DNA of 64,000 nt from Roseateles_B flavus (GTDB lineage Bacteria; Pseudomonadota; Gammaproteobacteria; Burkholderiales; Burkholderiaceae_C), in NCBI RefSeq assembly GCF_039872765.1, contig NZ_JBDPZC010000014.1:41751-105750 (forward strand), given 5' to 3'. Position numbers and translations under genes: made by a program. The notes under the pieces are model-generated. The model did no database searches, was not told the DNA's origin, and was given only the letters and a program-made list of their open reading frames with translations. The stretch's first letter is position 1; each line of letters opens with the position of its first letter. Below are positions 17,875 to 26,106 of this stretch, in pieces.

Positions 17875-18305
17875 GCTTCCATGTCTACATCGCCCATGCC
17901 GGCTTCAAGGACAGCCCGGTGGACCGTGAGCAGTGGCTGGCCGCGGCCCGTGGCCGGCCGGAGCTGGTGGCCCTGGGCAAGCCGGAGGCGGCCTGCTTTG
18001 CGCTGGCCTCCGACAGCGCCCAGCGCCTCTCGCTCGACCCGCACGGCCTCGTTCACACGCAGAACCCCTCGCGAGAGCTGGTCGTGGTGATGTTCGAGCT
18101 GGCCGAGGTGCTCGGGGCGGGGGTGTACAGCGAGAAGCTCAAGCGCTACAGCTCCCCGCAGGATTGGGAAGCGCGGACGCGCAGCCATCGGGCGCAGCAC
18201 CAGCGCCATCGGGCCCAGCTGCAGCGCGTGCGTCGCAGGACGCAGCTCCTGTGGGCCGCCATGGCCCTCGGTGTCGTGGTCGTGTGCTGGCTTCTGCCGG
18301 GCTAG
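17871..18305 (+). CDS. C-tail-anchored protein of unknown function
   Basis: A 144-residue protein. Residues 1-95 form a soluble domain (FHVYIAHAGFKDSPVDREQW and on), followed by a strongly basic Gln/Arg/His stretch (THQRHRAQLQRVRRR-like, about residues 100-122). One C-terminal transmembrane helix (LLWAAMALGVVVVCWLLPG) ends the protein. This is a tail-anchored topology with a cytoplasmic domain. It overlaps the methyltransferase stop, which suggests a functional link. No family is recognised. Confidence 0.65.
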   Translation: MSFHVYIAHAGFKDSPVDREQWLAAARGRPELVALGKPEAACFALASDSAQRLSLDPHGLVHTQNPSRELVVVMFELAEVLGAGVYSEKLKRYSSPQDWEARTRSHRAQHQRHRAQLQRVRRRTQLLWAAMALGVVVVCWLLPG

Positions 18306-18338
18306 GGCCCCGGCGCGCCGCGGGCGGCGGCCGGGGCC
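18306..18338. terminator. Hairpin between convergent genes
   Basis: GGCCCCGGC at 18306-18314 and GCCGGGGCC at 18330-18338 form a perfect nine-base stem with a 15-base loop. It starts directly after the stop of the tail-anchored gene and lies before the convergent Kelch gene end. There is no T tract, so it may act as a stabiliser or weak terminator rather than a classical intrinsic terminator. Confidence 0.45.
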
Positions 18339-18375
18339 GTGTCGCCGCCTCAGCAGGCGCGGCGACGCAGGGGCC

Positions 18376-19524
18376 TCAAGGCCAGTAGACGGTCACGTCC
18401 GCGATGGCCGCACCGCTGTTGTCAACGCCGCCGACGAGGAACACCGCGCCGGTGTAGGCCAGCGTGGCCACGCCCCAGGCGCGCTCCTTGCGCAGCGTCG
18501 CCACGGTCCGGAAGGTGCCGCGGACGGGGTCGTAGCGCTCGATGGAGGGGATGATGGTGTCCGCGCTGAGGCCGCCCAGCACCAGGGCGCCGCCGTCGTA
18601 CAGGGCCGTGGCGGCCTCGTAGTCACGAGCCTTCAGGGGGCCGGGAAGCGGCTTGAAGGTCTTGGTGACGGGATCGAAGAGATCAGCGCCCTGGTTGCTG
18701 AGGACCAGCACACGGCGGGAGCTCAGCTTGAGGGCCTGCGGCGTCTCGTTCTTGAAGTTCAGCGGGGACTCCAGCTGCGTGAAGGTGTTCGCCACCGGGT
18801 CGTACAGCTCGGCCGAGGTGGGGGCGCGGGCGGTCTGCCAATCGGTGCCGCCGACGATCAGGACCTGGCCGGAGTCCAGCAGCGTGGCGGCGTGATTCGT
18901 GCGCGGCGCGACCAGGCGCTGCGGTGTGAGGCTCTCGAACTTGCCGGTGGCGGGGTCGAAGACCTCGGCGGAGAAGGAGACCGTGCCCTGCCGCAGGCCC
19001 TGCCCGCCGGTGATCAGCACCTTGCCGTTCTTCAGCAGCGTGGCCGTGTGGCTGGAGCGCTCCAGCGTCATGGGCGTGGCTGCCAGCTGGAAGGTCTTGG
19101 TGCGGGGATCGAAGAGTTCGGCCGAGTTCAGCGCCAGCACGCGGCCGTCGCCCAGGTCGCCACCGGTCACCAGCACGCGGCCATCGGCCAGCAGCGTGGC
19201 CGTGTGGCCCTGCCGTGCCTGGACCATGCTGCTCAGCTGCTCGACCCGGCCGGTGACGGGGTCGATCAGCTCGGCGGCCACGGTCGCGAGGCTGCCGCTC
19301 TTGCCGCCCAGCACCAGCAGGCGGCCATCATTCAGCTGGGTCACGGTATGACCCTGGCTGCGGGCGATGTTCAGCCGGATGGGGGCGGCGATGCCCACGG
19401 CACTGCCGTCGACCCCGGCCTGTGCCGCCGGCGTGGCGGCCACGGCCGCGCCCGATCCCATCAGGGCGCCGGCCAGCAGGCTCAGCACGAATCCCAGTCG
19501 CACAACTTTTGATTGATTCTTCAT
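18376..19524 (-). CDS. Exported Kelch-repeat (galactose-oxidase-like) beta-propeller protein
   Basis: A 382-residue protein with a signal peptide (LGFVLSLLAGALMGSGAAVAA). At least six Kelch-type blades repeat the pattern HTATLLADGRVLVTGG, then AELFDP, then F (for example HTVTQLNDGRLLVLGG, HTATLLKNGKVLITGG and HAATLLDSGQVLIVGG). This predicts a six- or seven-bladed propeller secreted to the periplasm or surface. It lacks the copper-ligand context of true galactose oxidase, so a binding role is more likely. It is monocistronic. Confidence 0.8.
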   Translation of the reverse strand: MKNQSKVVRLGFVLSLLAGALMGSGAAVAATPAAQAGVDGSAVGIAAPIRLNIARSQGHTVTQLNDGRLLVLGGKSGSLATVAAELIDPVTGRVEQLSSMVQARQGHTATLLADGRVLVTGGDLGDGRVLALNSAELFDPRTKTFQLAATPMTLERSSHTATLLKNGKVLITGGQGLRQGTVSFSAEVFDPATGKFESLTPQRLVAPRTNHAATLLDSGQVLIVGGTDWQTARAPTSAELYDPVANTFTQLESPLNFKNETPQALKLSSRRVLVLSNQGADLFDPVTKTFKPLPGPLKARDYEAATALYDGGALVLGGLSADTIIPSIERYDPVRGTFRTVATLRKERAWGVATLAYTGAVFLVGGVDNSGAAIADVTVYWP

Positions 19525-20010
19525 GACTCAAGGGCGGTGAAGCCCGTTCCTTCGTGATTGCTAAAGATCCCTTGTGGGGAGTTGCTTGGGCACGCGCCTT
19601 GATGCCGGCGTGCGCCGCTGCGCACTCTAGGGGTGCTGCAATAACAAATTAGTGAAGCTTGCTGCGATGGAATCGCCATCCGCACGCCTTCTTCGACAGA
19701 TGAGGGCGTGAAGGCGGGGCGGCTGCTGGATGACGCAGGGAGGGCAGTGCTGGACGTCATGCGCGGCCTGCAGGTGCCTGCGTCTTGTGAACAGGCGGAC
19801 TTCGCCGGAAGTGCGGCGATAGGCGAGGCCGGCGCTTCGCGTGCCGAGGGTTGCTCGGAGCGCCGGTGATCGTCGATCACGGCGCCGGGTGGCTACGGCG
19901 CGCTGCGCATCCTCGATGGACGCACGGGCATGCAGCCGCGGATCCGGGCCGGGTGCCTTGCGGGGCTGGGGGCTGCGCAGCCTGCAGTCCCGCAGAGGCG
20001 CCGGCAATCG
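19525..20010. other. Intergenic stretch without a supported gene
   Basis: About 490 bases upstream of the Kelch gene. Frames exist on both strands but have Arg/Pro/Ser-rich compositions typical of shadow frames in G+C-rich DNA, without ribosome sites. An A/T-rich patch around 19630-19655 (AATAACAAATTAGTGAAG) is the best promoter candidate for the Kelch gene. The rest may be a decayed gene. Confidence 0.4.
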
Positions 20011-20346
20011 TCAGGGGATGGCAGCAGTGATCGCCAGCACCCACATGCAGGAACATACCGCCCATAGGTAGGCTCGCACGGCCTTCCATGGCAGTACCGT
20101 GGCATCTACTTCGCCAGCCAGATGCGTCAGGTAGATCCAGCGCACGCCGCGGAACCATGCAATGGTGAATCCGAACGCAAATGCCAGAAGGATCCAGGAA
20201 CGGATGTGTTCTCGATCTCCTCCGCGAAGCAGCGAAAAATCGTGGCTGTGATAGATGGCAGTCCCGCCGACGAGACCCAGAATGGTTGTCCCCCAAGCGA
20301 GGAGCTTGGTGACGTTGTCCCGCCAGTACTTTCCGATCTCGTCCAT
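20011..20346 (-). CDS. Small integral membrane protein, 111 residues
   Basis: It starts at an ATG preceded by GGAGG five bases upstream. Three predicted membrane segments are visible: LLAWGTTILGLVGGTAIY, SWILLAFAFGFTIAWFRG and YLWAVCSCMWVLAITAAI. Short charged loops separate them. No family is recognised and it stands alone between two non-coding stretches. Confidence 0.55.
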   Translation of the reverse strand: MDEIGKYWRDNVTKLLAWGTTILGLVGGTAIYHSHDFSLLRGGDREHIRSWILLAFAFGFTIAWFRGVRWIYLTHLAGEVDATVLPWKAVRAYLWAVCSCMWVLAITAAIP

Positions 20347-20650
20347 GCAGCCTCCAGCCATTCAAGTCGATGTCAGGCGTTTGCACCCACGTGCCCGAAG
20401 GTGAAGTCGCGGCCGGTGCATGCGCTTGTCTCGGGAGCTGGAGATTCTGAGCAGTGCCGACGCTATCGGCAAGGGTGAATGCTCGCCTTTCAGGTGGATC
20501 CAGGCTGGCTGCCATGCCGGACGCAGGCAAGCCCAGAGTTCAGAGGCCAACGACTTCCGACCACCGCACGCCGTTCTGCCTCATGACCTTCGACAGGCTT
20601 GCCAATTCCACCCTACTGTATTACTGTATTGATACACACCACATTCACCC
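20347..20650. other. Intergenic region with the GntR cassette promoter
   Basis: About 300 bases without a supported gene. Its right part carries the presumed promoter and operator of the GntR-ABC cassette (20615-20637), visible as an A/T-rich island in otherwise G+C-rich DNA. Confidence 0.45.
20615..20637. promoter_or_regulatory. GntR (YtrA-type) operator/promoter
   Basis: The sequence TACTGTATTACTGTATTGA, continuing into TACA, contains an iterated ACTGTATT unit. It ends 13 bases before the GntR start codon. YtrA-type GntR regulators usually bind A/T-rich inverted or iterated sites of this sort directly in front of their own operons. Confidence 0.5.
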
Positions 20651-21049
20651 ATGAACCCCCTGCACCTCTTCCACATCCAGACGGGCTCCACCGAACCCAT
20701 CTACCGCCAGCTGCTGGAGCAGCTGCGGCGCCTGGTGGCAAGCGCCCAGCTGTCGGCGGGGCAGGAGCTGCCCTCGGTGCGTGAGCTGGCGGCGCATCTG
20801 GCGGTCAACCCGATGACCGTCTCCAAGGCCTACGGGCTGATGGAGGCGGAAGGTCTGGTGGAGCGCCAGCGCGGCCTGCCCATGCGGGTGGCGGCTCAGC
20901 ACGGGCGGCGCCAGCCGCTGGGGGCGCGTGTCGAGCTGTTGCGTCCCACGCTGGAGAAGGCCGCCAGCGAAGCCCGCCAGCTGGAGCTCAAGCCCGCCCA
21001 GGCGCTGCAGCTGTTCCAGACCATTCTTGACGAGGGAGACTCCGCATGA
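20651..21049 (+). CDS. GntR-family regulator, YtrA subfamily
   Basis: A 132-residue protein: winged HTH in residues 10-78 (PIYRQLLEQLRRLVASAQL, LPSVRELAAHLAVNPMTVSKAY), followed only by a short dimerisation tail, which is the YtrA hallmark. Such regulators control adjacent ABC transporters involved in envelope or antibiotic stress. Its stop overlaps the ABC ATPase start (ATGA), placing it first in the operon. Confidence 0.88.
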   Translation: MNPLHLFHIQTGSTEPIYRQLLEQLRRLVASAQLSAGQELPSVRELAAHLAVNPMTVSKAYGLMEAEGLVERQRGLPMRVAAQHGRRQPLGARVELLRPTLEKAASEARQLELKPAQALQLFQTILDEGDSA

Positions 21050-21972
21050 ACACCCAGACCCTGAACGCCCCCGGCCTGCAGATGGCCACGCCGCTGTCCA
21101 GCCAGTCCGTCGCCCTGTCGCCCGCCCTGGACCTGCGCGGCCTGAGCCTGCGCTACGGCACGCAGACCGTGCTGGACGGCATCGACTGGCAGCTGATGCC
21201 CGGCCAGGTGGTGGGCCTGCTGGGCCGCAACGGCGCCGGCAAGACCAGCCTGCTGGAATGCCTGCTGGGCCTGCGCGACCCGCAGCAGGGCGAGGCGCGG
21301 CTCTTCGGCTGCGATGTGCGCGCCCTGGACGACGCCACCCGCGCCCGCATCGGCTATGTGCCCCAGCAGTCCGACCTTTTCGAGCAGTTCACCCCCGCCC
21401 AGCTGCTGGCCTACTTCCGCAGCTTCTACCCGCGCTGGGACGAAGCGCTGGTGGACGGGCTGATGTCGCGCTGGGAGCTGCCACGGGACAAGCCCATCGC
21501 CAAGCTCTCCGGCGGTCAGCAGCAGCGCCTGTCCATCGTTCGCGCCCTGGCCCATGGGCCGGACCTGCTGGTGCTGGACGAGCCCGTGGCTGCACTCGAT
21601 CCCCTGGGCCGCCGCGACTTCCTGCGCGAGCTGGTGGAGCAGGTGCTGGACCGCGGCACCACGGTGGTCTTCTCCACCCACATCCTGTCCGACCTGGAAC
21701 GGGTGGCCTTCAATGTGGCCTTCATGGCCCGCGGCCGCCTGGCCCTGCAGGCGCCGCTGGACGGGCTGATGGACCAGTGCCGGATCGCCCAGGGCACGCC
21801 CCAGGCCCTGCAGGCCGCCGCGTGCGGCGCCACGGTGCTGTCGCGCCGCACGCTGGGCGAGGGTCAGGAGCGCTGGCTGCTGCAATGGCCCGAGGGTCAG
21901 GTCTTGCCTGACGCCGCGGCCGGCCTGCAGGGCGTGCAGCTGGAAGACCTGTTCGAGGAGCTCACCGCATGA
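21046..21972 (+). CDS. ABC transporter ATPase of the GntR cassette
   Basis: A 308-residue ATPase with Walker A GLLGRNGAGKTS, signature LSGGQQQRL and Walker B LLVLDEPVAALDPLG. An extended C-terminal region after the H-loop (FSTHILSDL) is typical of exporter-type ATPases (CcmA/YtrB). It overlaps the upstream regulator and the downstream membrane gene by four bases each. A copy of the dispersed GGTCAGGTCTTGCC repeat lies inside its 3' coding region (21894-21912), where it encodes GQVLPD. Confidence 0.9.
   Translation: MNTQTLNAPGLQMATPLSSQSVALSPALDLRGLSLRYGTQTVLDGIDWQLMPGQVVGLLGRNGAGKTSLLECLLGLRDPQQGEARLFGCDVRALDDATRARIGYVPQQSDLFEQFTPAQLLAYFRSFYPRWDEALVDGLMSRWELPRDKPIAKLSGGQQQRLSIVRALAHGPDLLVLDEPVAALDPLGRRDFLRELVEQVLDRGTTVVFSTHILSDLERVAFNVAFMARGRLALQAPLDGLMDQCRIAQGTPQALQAAACGATVLSRRTLGEGQERWLLQWPEGQVLPDAAAGLQGVQLEDLFEELTA
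21894..21912 (+). repeat. REP-like motif inside a coding region
   Basis: GGGTCAGGTCTTGCCTGAC is one of the two fullest copies of the dispersed motif. GTCAGG and CCTGAC pair around TCTTG. It is read in frame by the ABC ATPase gene near its 3' end. Confidence 0.6.
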
Positions 21973-23453
21973 ACGGACTTCTTGCCCCCACGAGCTTGCT
22001 GCTGTCCGCCCCCTGGCGCTGGCGCCTGAACCAGATGCCGCTGCGCCTGCTGTGGGGCGGCGTGCTGGGCCTGGCCGCCCTGCTGGGCCTGCTGGCCTGG
22101 ACCAAGGGCGTCACCGCCGCCGTCTTCGCCGCCGGCCTGGCGGCCGCCGTGCTCTTCGTCATCGCCTGGATGCTGACGCTGTCCGGCCTGCGCCGCCAGA
22201 ACCATCCGCACCTCGCCCGCCTGGTGCCGGTGCATGTGGCGCGCCTGCGCCTGGCCGTCCTGCTGCTGTGGGGCGCGCCCGTCGTGGTGGCCGGTGCCCT
22301 GGCCGCCTGGCTGCAGGCCAATGTCTGGATGGCCGTGCTGGTCACGGCCCTTTTCCTGAGCCTGCTGACCGCCCTGGTGCGCTGGCCCATGGGCTTCGTG
22401 CTGATCTGCTTCGCGCCGCCGGTCCTGGTGCCGCTGCTGCAGGGGAGCGCCCTCGGGCAGGGCCTGGTGCAGGCCTGGCTGGCCGTCTGGCAGTCTAACC
22501 CTGCCTGGGTGTGCCTGCCGCTGCTCGCCGGCCTCGCCCTGTTCCAGATGGACCTGATGGGCCAGGGCGACGCGGCCCATGCCCGGCGCTACGAGCAGAT
22601 GCAGCGCCTGCTGGCCTCCATGCAGGACGGTGGCGCAGGCTACAACCCGCGCCACCAGGGCCGCTGGGGCCTGCGCGTGCTGTGGCTGTTCTCGACGCTG
22701 AACCGCTGGTACCTGGCGCGGCTGGTCCGCCGCCCCGAGCCCACGCTGCGCCACGCCCTGGCGCGCCTGGAGCTGCCCCTGTACGGCAGCGCGCACTGGA
22801 CCATCGTCGTGGGCAGCATGATGGTCGTGCTGCCGGTGATTGCGCTGGGCGGGGGCCTGATGTGGCTGCTGCTGCCTGACATGACACCGCCGGAGATGCA
22901 CGTGCGCGACATCGCCTGGACCTGGCCCCTGATGGCCCTCGGCCAGCTCTTCATGGGGATGATGATGGGCACGATGTTCAGCCTGGGCACCGCCCTGCAG
23001 CGCTCCCGGCGCGAGCAGGCGCTGCTGGTGCTGCTGCCGGGTCTGCCGGGGCAGGGCCAGTTGCGCGCCCGCCTGCTCGGCCGCCAGGTCTGGCTGATGC
23101 TGGGCCTGGCAGTGCCGGGGCTCCTGCTGCTCGGCCAGGCGGCCCTGCCGCCGCCCGGCGCCTTCCTGCAGGGCCTGGGCGTCGGTGCCCTGCTGGCCAG
23201 CCTGCTGCTGCTGCGCCGCTGGGACACCCGGACCTCGCCCGGCAGCACCGGCCTGCTGATCGTGGCCGTGCTCGGCGCCCTGGCCTGGCATGGCCTGCTG
23301 CCGGAGCACTGGGGCGTGGCACAGCGCTGCGGCCTGAGCGGCCTGGTGCTGGTGCTGGTCGCGGGGGCCTGGTTCCTGGGCCTGCGGCGCCTGCGCGACG
23401 AGGCCCTGCCGGCCCTGCCCTGGGGCCGTAACGCCTCCCGCCCGCTGGCCTGA
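21969..23453 (+). CDS. Membrane subunit of the GntR-linked ABC transporter
   Basis: A 494-residue protein with about twelve hydrophobic segments, including LLWGGVLGLAALLGLLAW, ALFLSLLTALVRWP and LLLLGQAALPPPGAF. Its position directly after the ATPase with a four-base overlap makes it the transmembrane partner. Sequence-wise it is a divergent ABC-2-like permease and no specific family is named. Function may be export or protection against an envelope-active compound. Confidence 0.75.
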   Translation: MNGLLAPTSLLLSAPWRWRLNQMPLRLLWGGVLGLAALLGLLAWTKGVTAAVFAAGLAAAVLFVIAWMLTLSGLRRQNHPHLARLVPVHVARLRLAVLLLWGAPVVVAGALAAWLQANVWMAVLVTALFLSLLTALVRWPMGFVLICFAPPVLVPLLQGSALGQGLVQAWLAVWQSNPAWVCLPLLAGLALFQMDLMGQGDAAHARRYEQMQRLLASMQDGGAGYNPRHQGRWGLRVLWLFSTLNRWYLARLVRRPEPTLRHALARLELPLYGSAHWTIVVGSMMVVLPVIALGGGLMWLLLPDMTPPEMHVRDIAWTWPLMALGQLFMGMMMGTMFSLGTALQRSRREQALLVLLPGLPGQGQLRARLLGRQVWLMLGLAVPGLLLLGQAALPPPGAFLQGLGVGALLASLLLLRRWDTRTSPGSTGLLIVAVLGALAWHGLLPEHWGVAQRCGLSGLVLVLVAGAWFLGLRRLRDEALPALPWGRNASRPLA

Positions 23454-23468
23454 GACCCGCGCGTGCCG

Positions 23469-23488
23469 TCCTGATGCCATCCTGACGC
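23469..23488 (+). promoter_or_regulatory. Direct-repeat site upstream of the KdpD-like gene
   Basis: TCCTGATGC at 23469 and TCCTGACGC at 23480 are direct repeats with an 11-base period, the layout bound by tandem OmpR-family response regulators. They lie 24-43 bases before the sensor kinase start. Related repeats occur after the response-regulator gene (25772) and before kup (28448). Confidence 0.5.
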
Positions 23489-23511
23489 GGGGCCTGCTAC
23501 CGTAGCGCCCC

Positions 23512-25068
23512 ATGACCCTGCCGCCCCTGCTCCAGCGCTGTCTGCCACCCGCCCTCATCTGGGCGGCGTGCTGGGGCCTGATGCTGCGGGTGGACGCGCA
23601 TGTGGAGCTGGCCAACCTGGTGCTGCTGCTGGTGCTGGCGGCCACGCTGAGCACGCTGTGGCTGCCCCTGCTGGCCTCCATGGTCCTGAGCCTGCTGGCG
23701 GTGCTGGCCTTCAACTGGCGCTTCGTCAGCCCTGAGCGCAGCATGGAGCTTCAGGGCTGGAGCCACCTATGGTTGCTGGCGACCATGCTGGCGCTGTCCT
23801 GGCTGGTGGCCGTGCTGCTGAGCCGGCTGCGGCGCGAGGCGGACGCCGCGCGCCGCCATGCCGAGCAGGCCGACCAGCTGCGCGCCCTGGGCCAGGCGCT
23901 GCGGGACAGCCAGTCCCCCGTCGAGGCCGCTGCGCTGCTGCAGGGGCAGCTCGACGCCCTGCTGCCCACGCCCGCGCCCCTGCTGCTGGGCGCCGGACCC
24001 TTGCCGCGAGAGAACCGCCTGACCGAGGGCCAGCTGCTGATCGGCGATCCTGACGCGGACCAGCTGGCCGGCCTCTGGGCCTGCTGGCGCCAGGGCGTGC
24101 CCTTCGGCCCCGGTACCGGGCGCCACCAGGAGCTGAGGGCCTGGTACCTGCCCCTGCGCGGCCGCCTGGCCAGCCATGGCGCGGCCCTGCTGATCCTGCC
24201 GGACGCCCTGCATCCCGACCCCGAGCTGCGCGCCCATGCCCAGTCCCTGTGCGACCAGATGGGCCTGGCCCTGGAGCGCCAGGCGGCCGAGCAGGCCGCC
24301 CGCCGCGCCCATGACGAGGCCGAGGGCCAGGCCACCCGCAATGCCCTGCTGGCGGCCATCTCCCATGACTACCGCACGCCCCTGGCCACCATCATGGGCG
24401 CGGCCAGCTCACTGCTGGATCAAGGTGAGCGTCAGACCCCGGCCCAGCGCCAGAAGCTGCTGGCCACCGTGCTGGACGAGACCCGCCAGCTCTCCCGCAT
24501 GACCGACAACACCCTGCAGCTGGCCCGCCTGGAGAGCGCCGGCCTGCAGCTGCGCATGGACTGGGAGGCGCCGGAAGAGGTGGTGGGCGCGGCCCTGCGC
24601 CGCGTGCGCCAGCGCCAGGCCCAGGCGGCGCAGCGCGTGCGTCTGCGCGTGGCCAGCGCCCTGCCCCTGCTGCAGTGCGACGCCGTGCTGCTGGCCCAGC
24701 TGCTGGACAACCTGCTGGACAACGCCCTGCGCTATGCGCCGGAGGGGCCCATCGAGCTGCTGGTGCGCCACGAGGCCGGCGAGCTGCTGATGGCCGTGCG
24801 CGACCGCGGCCCCGGCGTGCCGCCGGCCGCGCGGGCGCGCATCTTCGAGCCCTTCCAGCGGGTGGAGGAACTGGACCGCGAACGGCCGGACGCCGCAGGC
24901 AGCCGCCGCGGCGCCGGCGTGGGCCTGGCGGCCTGTCGGGCCATCGCCGCAGCCCATGGCGGCAGCTTGCGCCTGCGGGCCCGCAGCCATGGCGGCTCGA
25001 GCTTTGAATGCCGGCTGCCCGTGCAGGCGCCGCCGGCACTGGACACACCGATGGAGGACACGCCATGA
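23512..25068 (+). CDS. KdpD-like sensor histidine kinase without the KdpD N-terminal domain
   Basis: A 518-residue membrane kinase. Residues 1-110 carry about four transmembrane helices of the KdpD type (LANLVLLLVLAATLSTLWLP and on). Then come a coiled coil, a GAF-like middle section, the H-box AISHDYRTPLATIMGAASSL (H285) and the ATPase domain with LLDNLLDNALRYAPEG and RRGAGVGLAACRAIAAAHGG. The large N-terminal KdpD sensor/Usp portion of about 380 residues is absent, so K+ or c-di-AMP sensing cannot be assumed. It overlaps the response-regulator start by four bases. Confidence 0.87.
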   Translation: MTLPPLLQRCLPPALIWAACWGLMLRVDAHVELANLVLLLVLAATLSTLWLPLLASMVLSLLAVLAFNWRFVSPERSMELQGWSHLWLLATMLALSWLVAVLLSRLRREADAARRHAEQADQLRALGQALRDSQSPVEAAALLQGQLDALLPTPAPLLLGAGPLPRENRLTEGQLLIGDPDADQLAGLWACWRQGVPFGPGTGRHQELRAWYLPLRGRLASHGAALLILPDALHPDPELRAHAQSLCDQMGLALERQAAEQAARRAHDEAEGQATRNALLAAISHDYRTPLATIMGAASSLLDQGERQTPAQRQKLLATVLDETRQLSRMTDNTLQLARLESAGLQLRMDWEAPEEVVGAALRRVRQRQAQAAQRVRLRVASALPLLQCDAVLLAQLLDNLLDNALRYAPEGPIELLVRHEAGELLMAVRDRGPGVPPAARARIFEPFQRVEELDRERPDAAGSRRGAGVGLAACRAIAAAHGGSLRLRARSHGGSSFECRLPVQAPPALDTPMEDTP

Positions 25069-25757
25069 GCCTGCGCGTGATGCTGGTCGAGGACGATCGC
25101 GAGTTGCGCCGCACCCTGCGCGACGCCCTGGCCCTGGAGGGCTACGAGGTGCAGACCGCCGCCAGCCTGGCCGAGGGCCATGCCCTGCTGAGCCATGCCG
25201 AGGCCCCAGACCTCGTGCTGCTGGACCTGGGCCTGCCCGACGGCGAAGGGGAGGAGCTGCTGCAGCGCCTGCGCCGCGAGCGCGGCACGCCGCTGCTGGT
25301 GATCTCGGCCCGCGAGCAGGACGGGGCCAAGGTCCGCCTGCTGGATGCCGGCGCGGACGACTACCTGGTCAAGCCCTTCTCCATCAGCGAGCTGCTGGCC
25401 CGCATGCGCGTGGCCCTGCGCCACCGCGGCGTGCACACCCGCGCGGCCGTCACCCGCTACGAGCAGGGCCGCCTGTGTGTGGACCTGGAGGCGCACCGCG
25501 TGAGCCTGGACGGCGAGGTCCTGCACCTCACGCCCACCGAGTTCAAGCTGCTGGCGCGCCTGGTGCGCAGCGCGGGACAGGTCGTCACGCACCGGGCGCT
25601 GCTGGCCGATGTGTGGGGCCCCGAGTTCACCGAGCACACCCACTACCTGCGCCTCTACATGGGCCAGCTGCGCGCCAAGCTGGAGGCCGAGCCGGCCGAT
25701 CCCCGCCTGCTGCTGACCGAGCCCGGGGTGGGCTACCGCCTGGCCGATGCGCGCTGA
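25065..25757 (+). CDS. OmpR-family response regulator, KdpE-like
   Basis: A 230-residue regulator. The receiver domain has acidic residues E9, D10, D11, the phosphoacceptor in VLLDLGLPDG (D54) and the lysine in YLVKPFS. The winged-helix output domain contains LTPTEFKLLARLVRSAGQVV and THYLRLYMGQLRAKLE, matching KdpE. The start at 25065 overlaps the kinase stop (ATGA). No kdpFABC genes follow; likely targets are suggested by the direct repeats at 23469, 25772 and 28448. Confidence 0.9.
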   Translation: MSLRVMLVEDDRELRRTLRDALALEGYEVQTAASLAEGHALLSHAEAPDLVLLDLGLPDGEGEELLQRLRRERGTPLLVISAREQDGAKVRLLDAGADDYLVKPFSISELLARMRVALRHRGVHTRAAVTRYEQGRLCVDLEAHRVSLDGEVLHLTPTEFKLLARLVRSAGQVVTHRALLADVWGPEFTEHTHYLRLYMGQLRAKLEAEPADPRLLLTEPGVGYRLADAR

Positions 25758-25771
25758 GGCAGCGGACCGCC

Positions 25772-25794
25772 GGCCCCCTATGCGTTCCTGATGA
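25772..25794 (+). promoter_or_regulatory. Direct-repeat site downstream of the KdpE-like gene
   Basis: The 18-mer TATGCGTTCCTGATGACG (25777-25794) is identical to one in front of kup (28453-28470). With the preceding CCCCCTATGC it forms an 11-base-period direct repeat. It lies just after the response-regulator stop and could drive a short rightward transcript. Confidence 0.5.
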
Positions 25795-25848
25795 CGGGGA
25801 GCCGATGCTGCGCTCCAGGGCCCGCACAAAGGCCTGGAGGACGACGGC

Positions 25849-26055
25849 ATGGCTCAGGGAGGCGCGGCGGGCGTGCAGTGCAGCAGGGGTGGCGAAAGCC
25901 GGCGGCAGCCGGGCCGGGGCGCGGGCGCCCTCAGGTGTCTGCTGCCGGCCCTGCTGCTGCCCTGCGCGGGCCTGGGCTTGCTGGCCAGCGCGCTGCCGCT
26001 GCTGCCCCCGGCACCCTGCTGGGGGCTGTGCCTGCTGCTCCTGCTGCGCCGCTGA
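25849..26055 (+). CDS. Possible small hydrophobic protein
   Basis: A 68-codon frame with a Gly/Arg/Gln-rich first half and a hydrophobic C-terminal half (CLLPALLLPCAGLGLLASAL then LCLLLLLRR). It lies about 55 bases downstream of a copy of the direct-repeat site shared with kup, which is the only positive argument. No clear ribosome site is visible and the N-terminus looks like G+C-rich shadow sequence. Confidence 0.22.
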   Translation: MAQGGAAGVQCSRGGESRRQPGRGAGALRCLLPALLLPCAGLGLLASALPLLPPAPCWGLCLLLLLRR

Positions 26056-26090
26056 ACGGCCCGGTCGCGGGCCTGGCGGGGCGACGGCTG

Positions 26091-26106
26091 GGGGTCAGGT
26101 CTTGCC
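26091..26106 (+). repeat. REP-like motif overlapping a stop codon
   Basis: GGGGTCAGGTCTTGCC. The complement of its TCA (26095-26097) supplies the stop codon of the convergent chalcone-isomerase-like gene, so the repeat forms the end of that gene. Confidence 0.6.

Larger units (their letters stand above)
25758..26094. other. Intergenic stretch after the two-component genes
   Basis: About 340 bases. It contains the regulator-like repeat at 25772-25794 and one weak small frame (25849-26055), and it ends at a dispersed repeat that overlaps the convergent chalcone-isomerase-like gene. No gene is firmly supported. Confidence 0.4.

Noticed and set aside
19627..20007. Arg/Pro-rich minus-strand frames in the gap upstream of the Kelch gene
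   Set aside because: No ribosome site, no recognisable motif, and composition typical of shadow frames.
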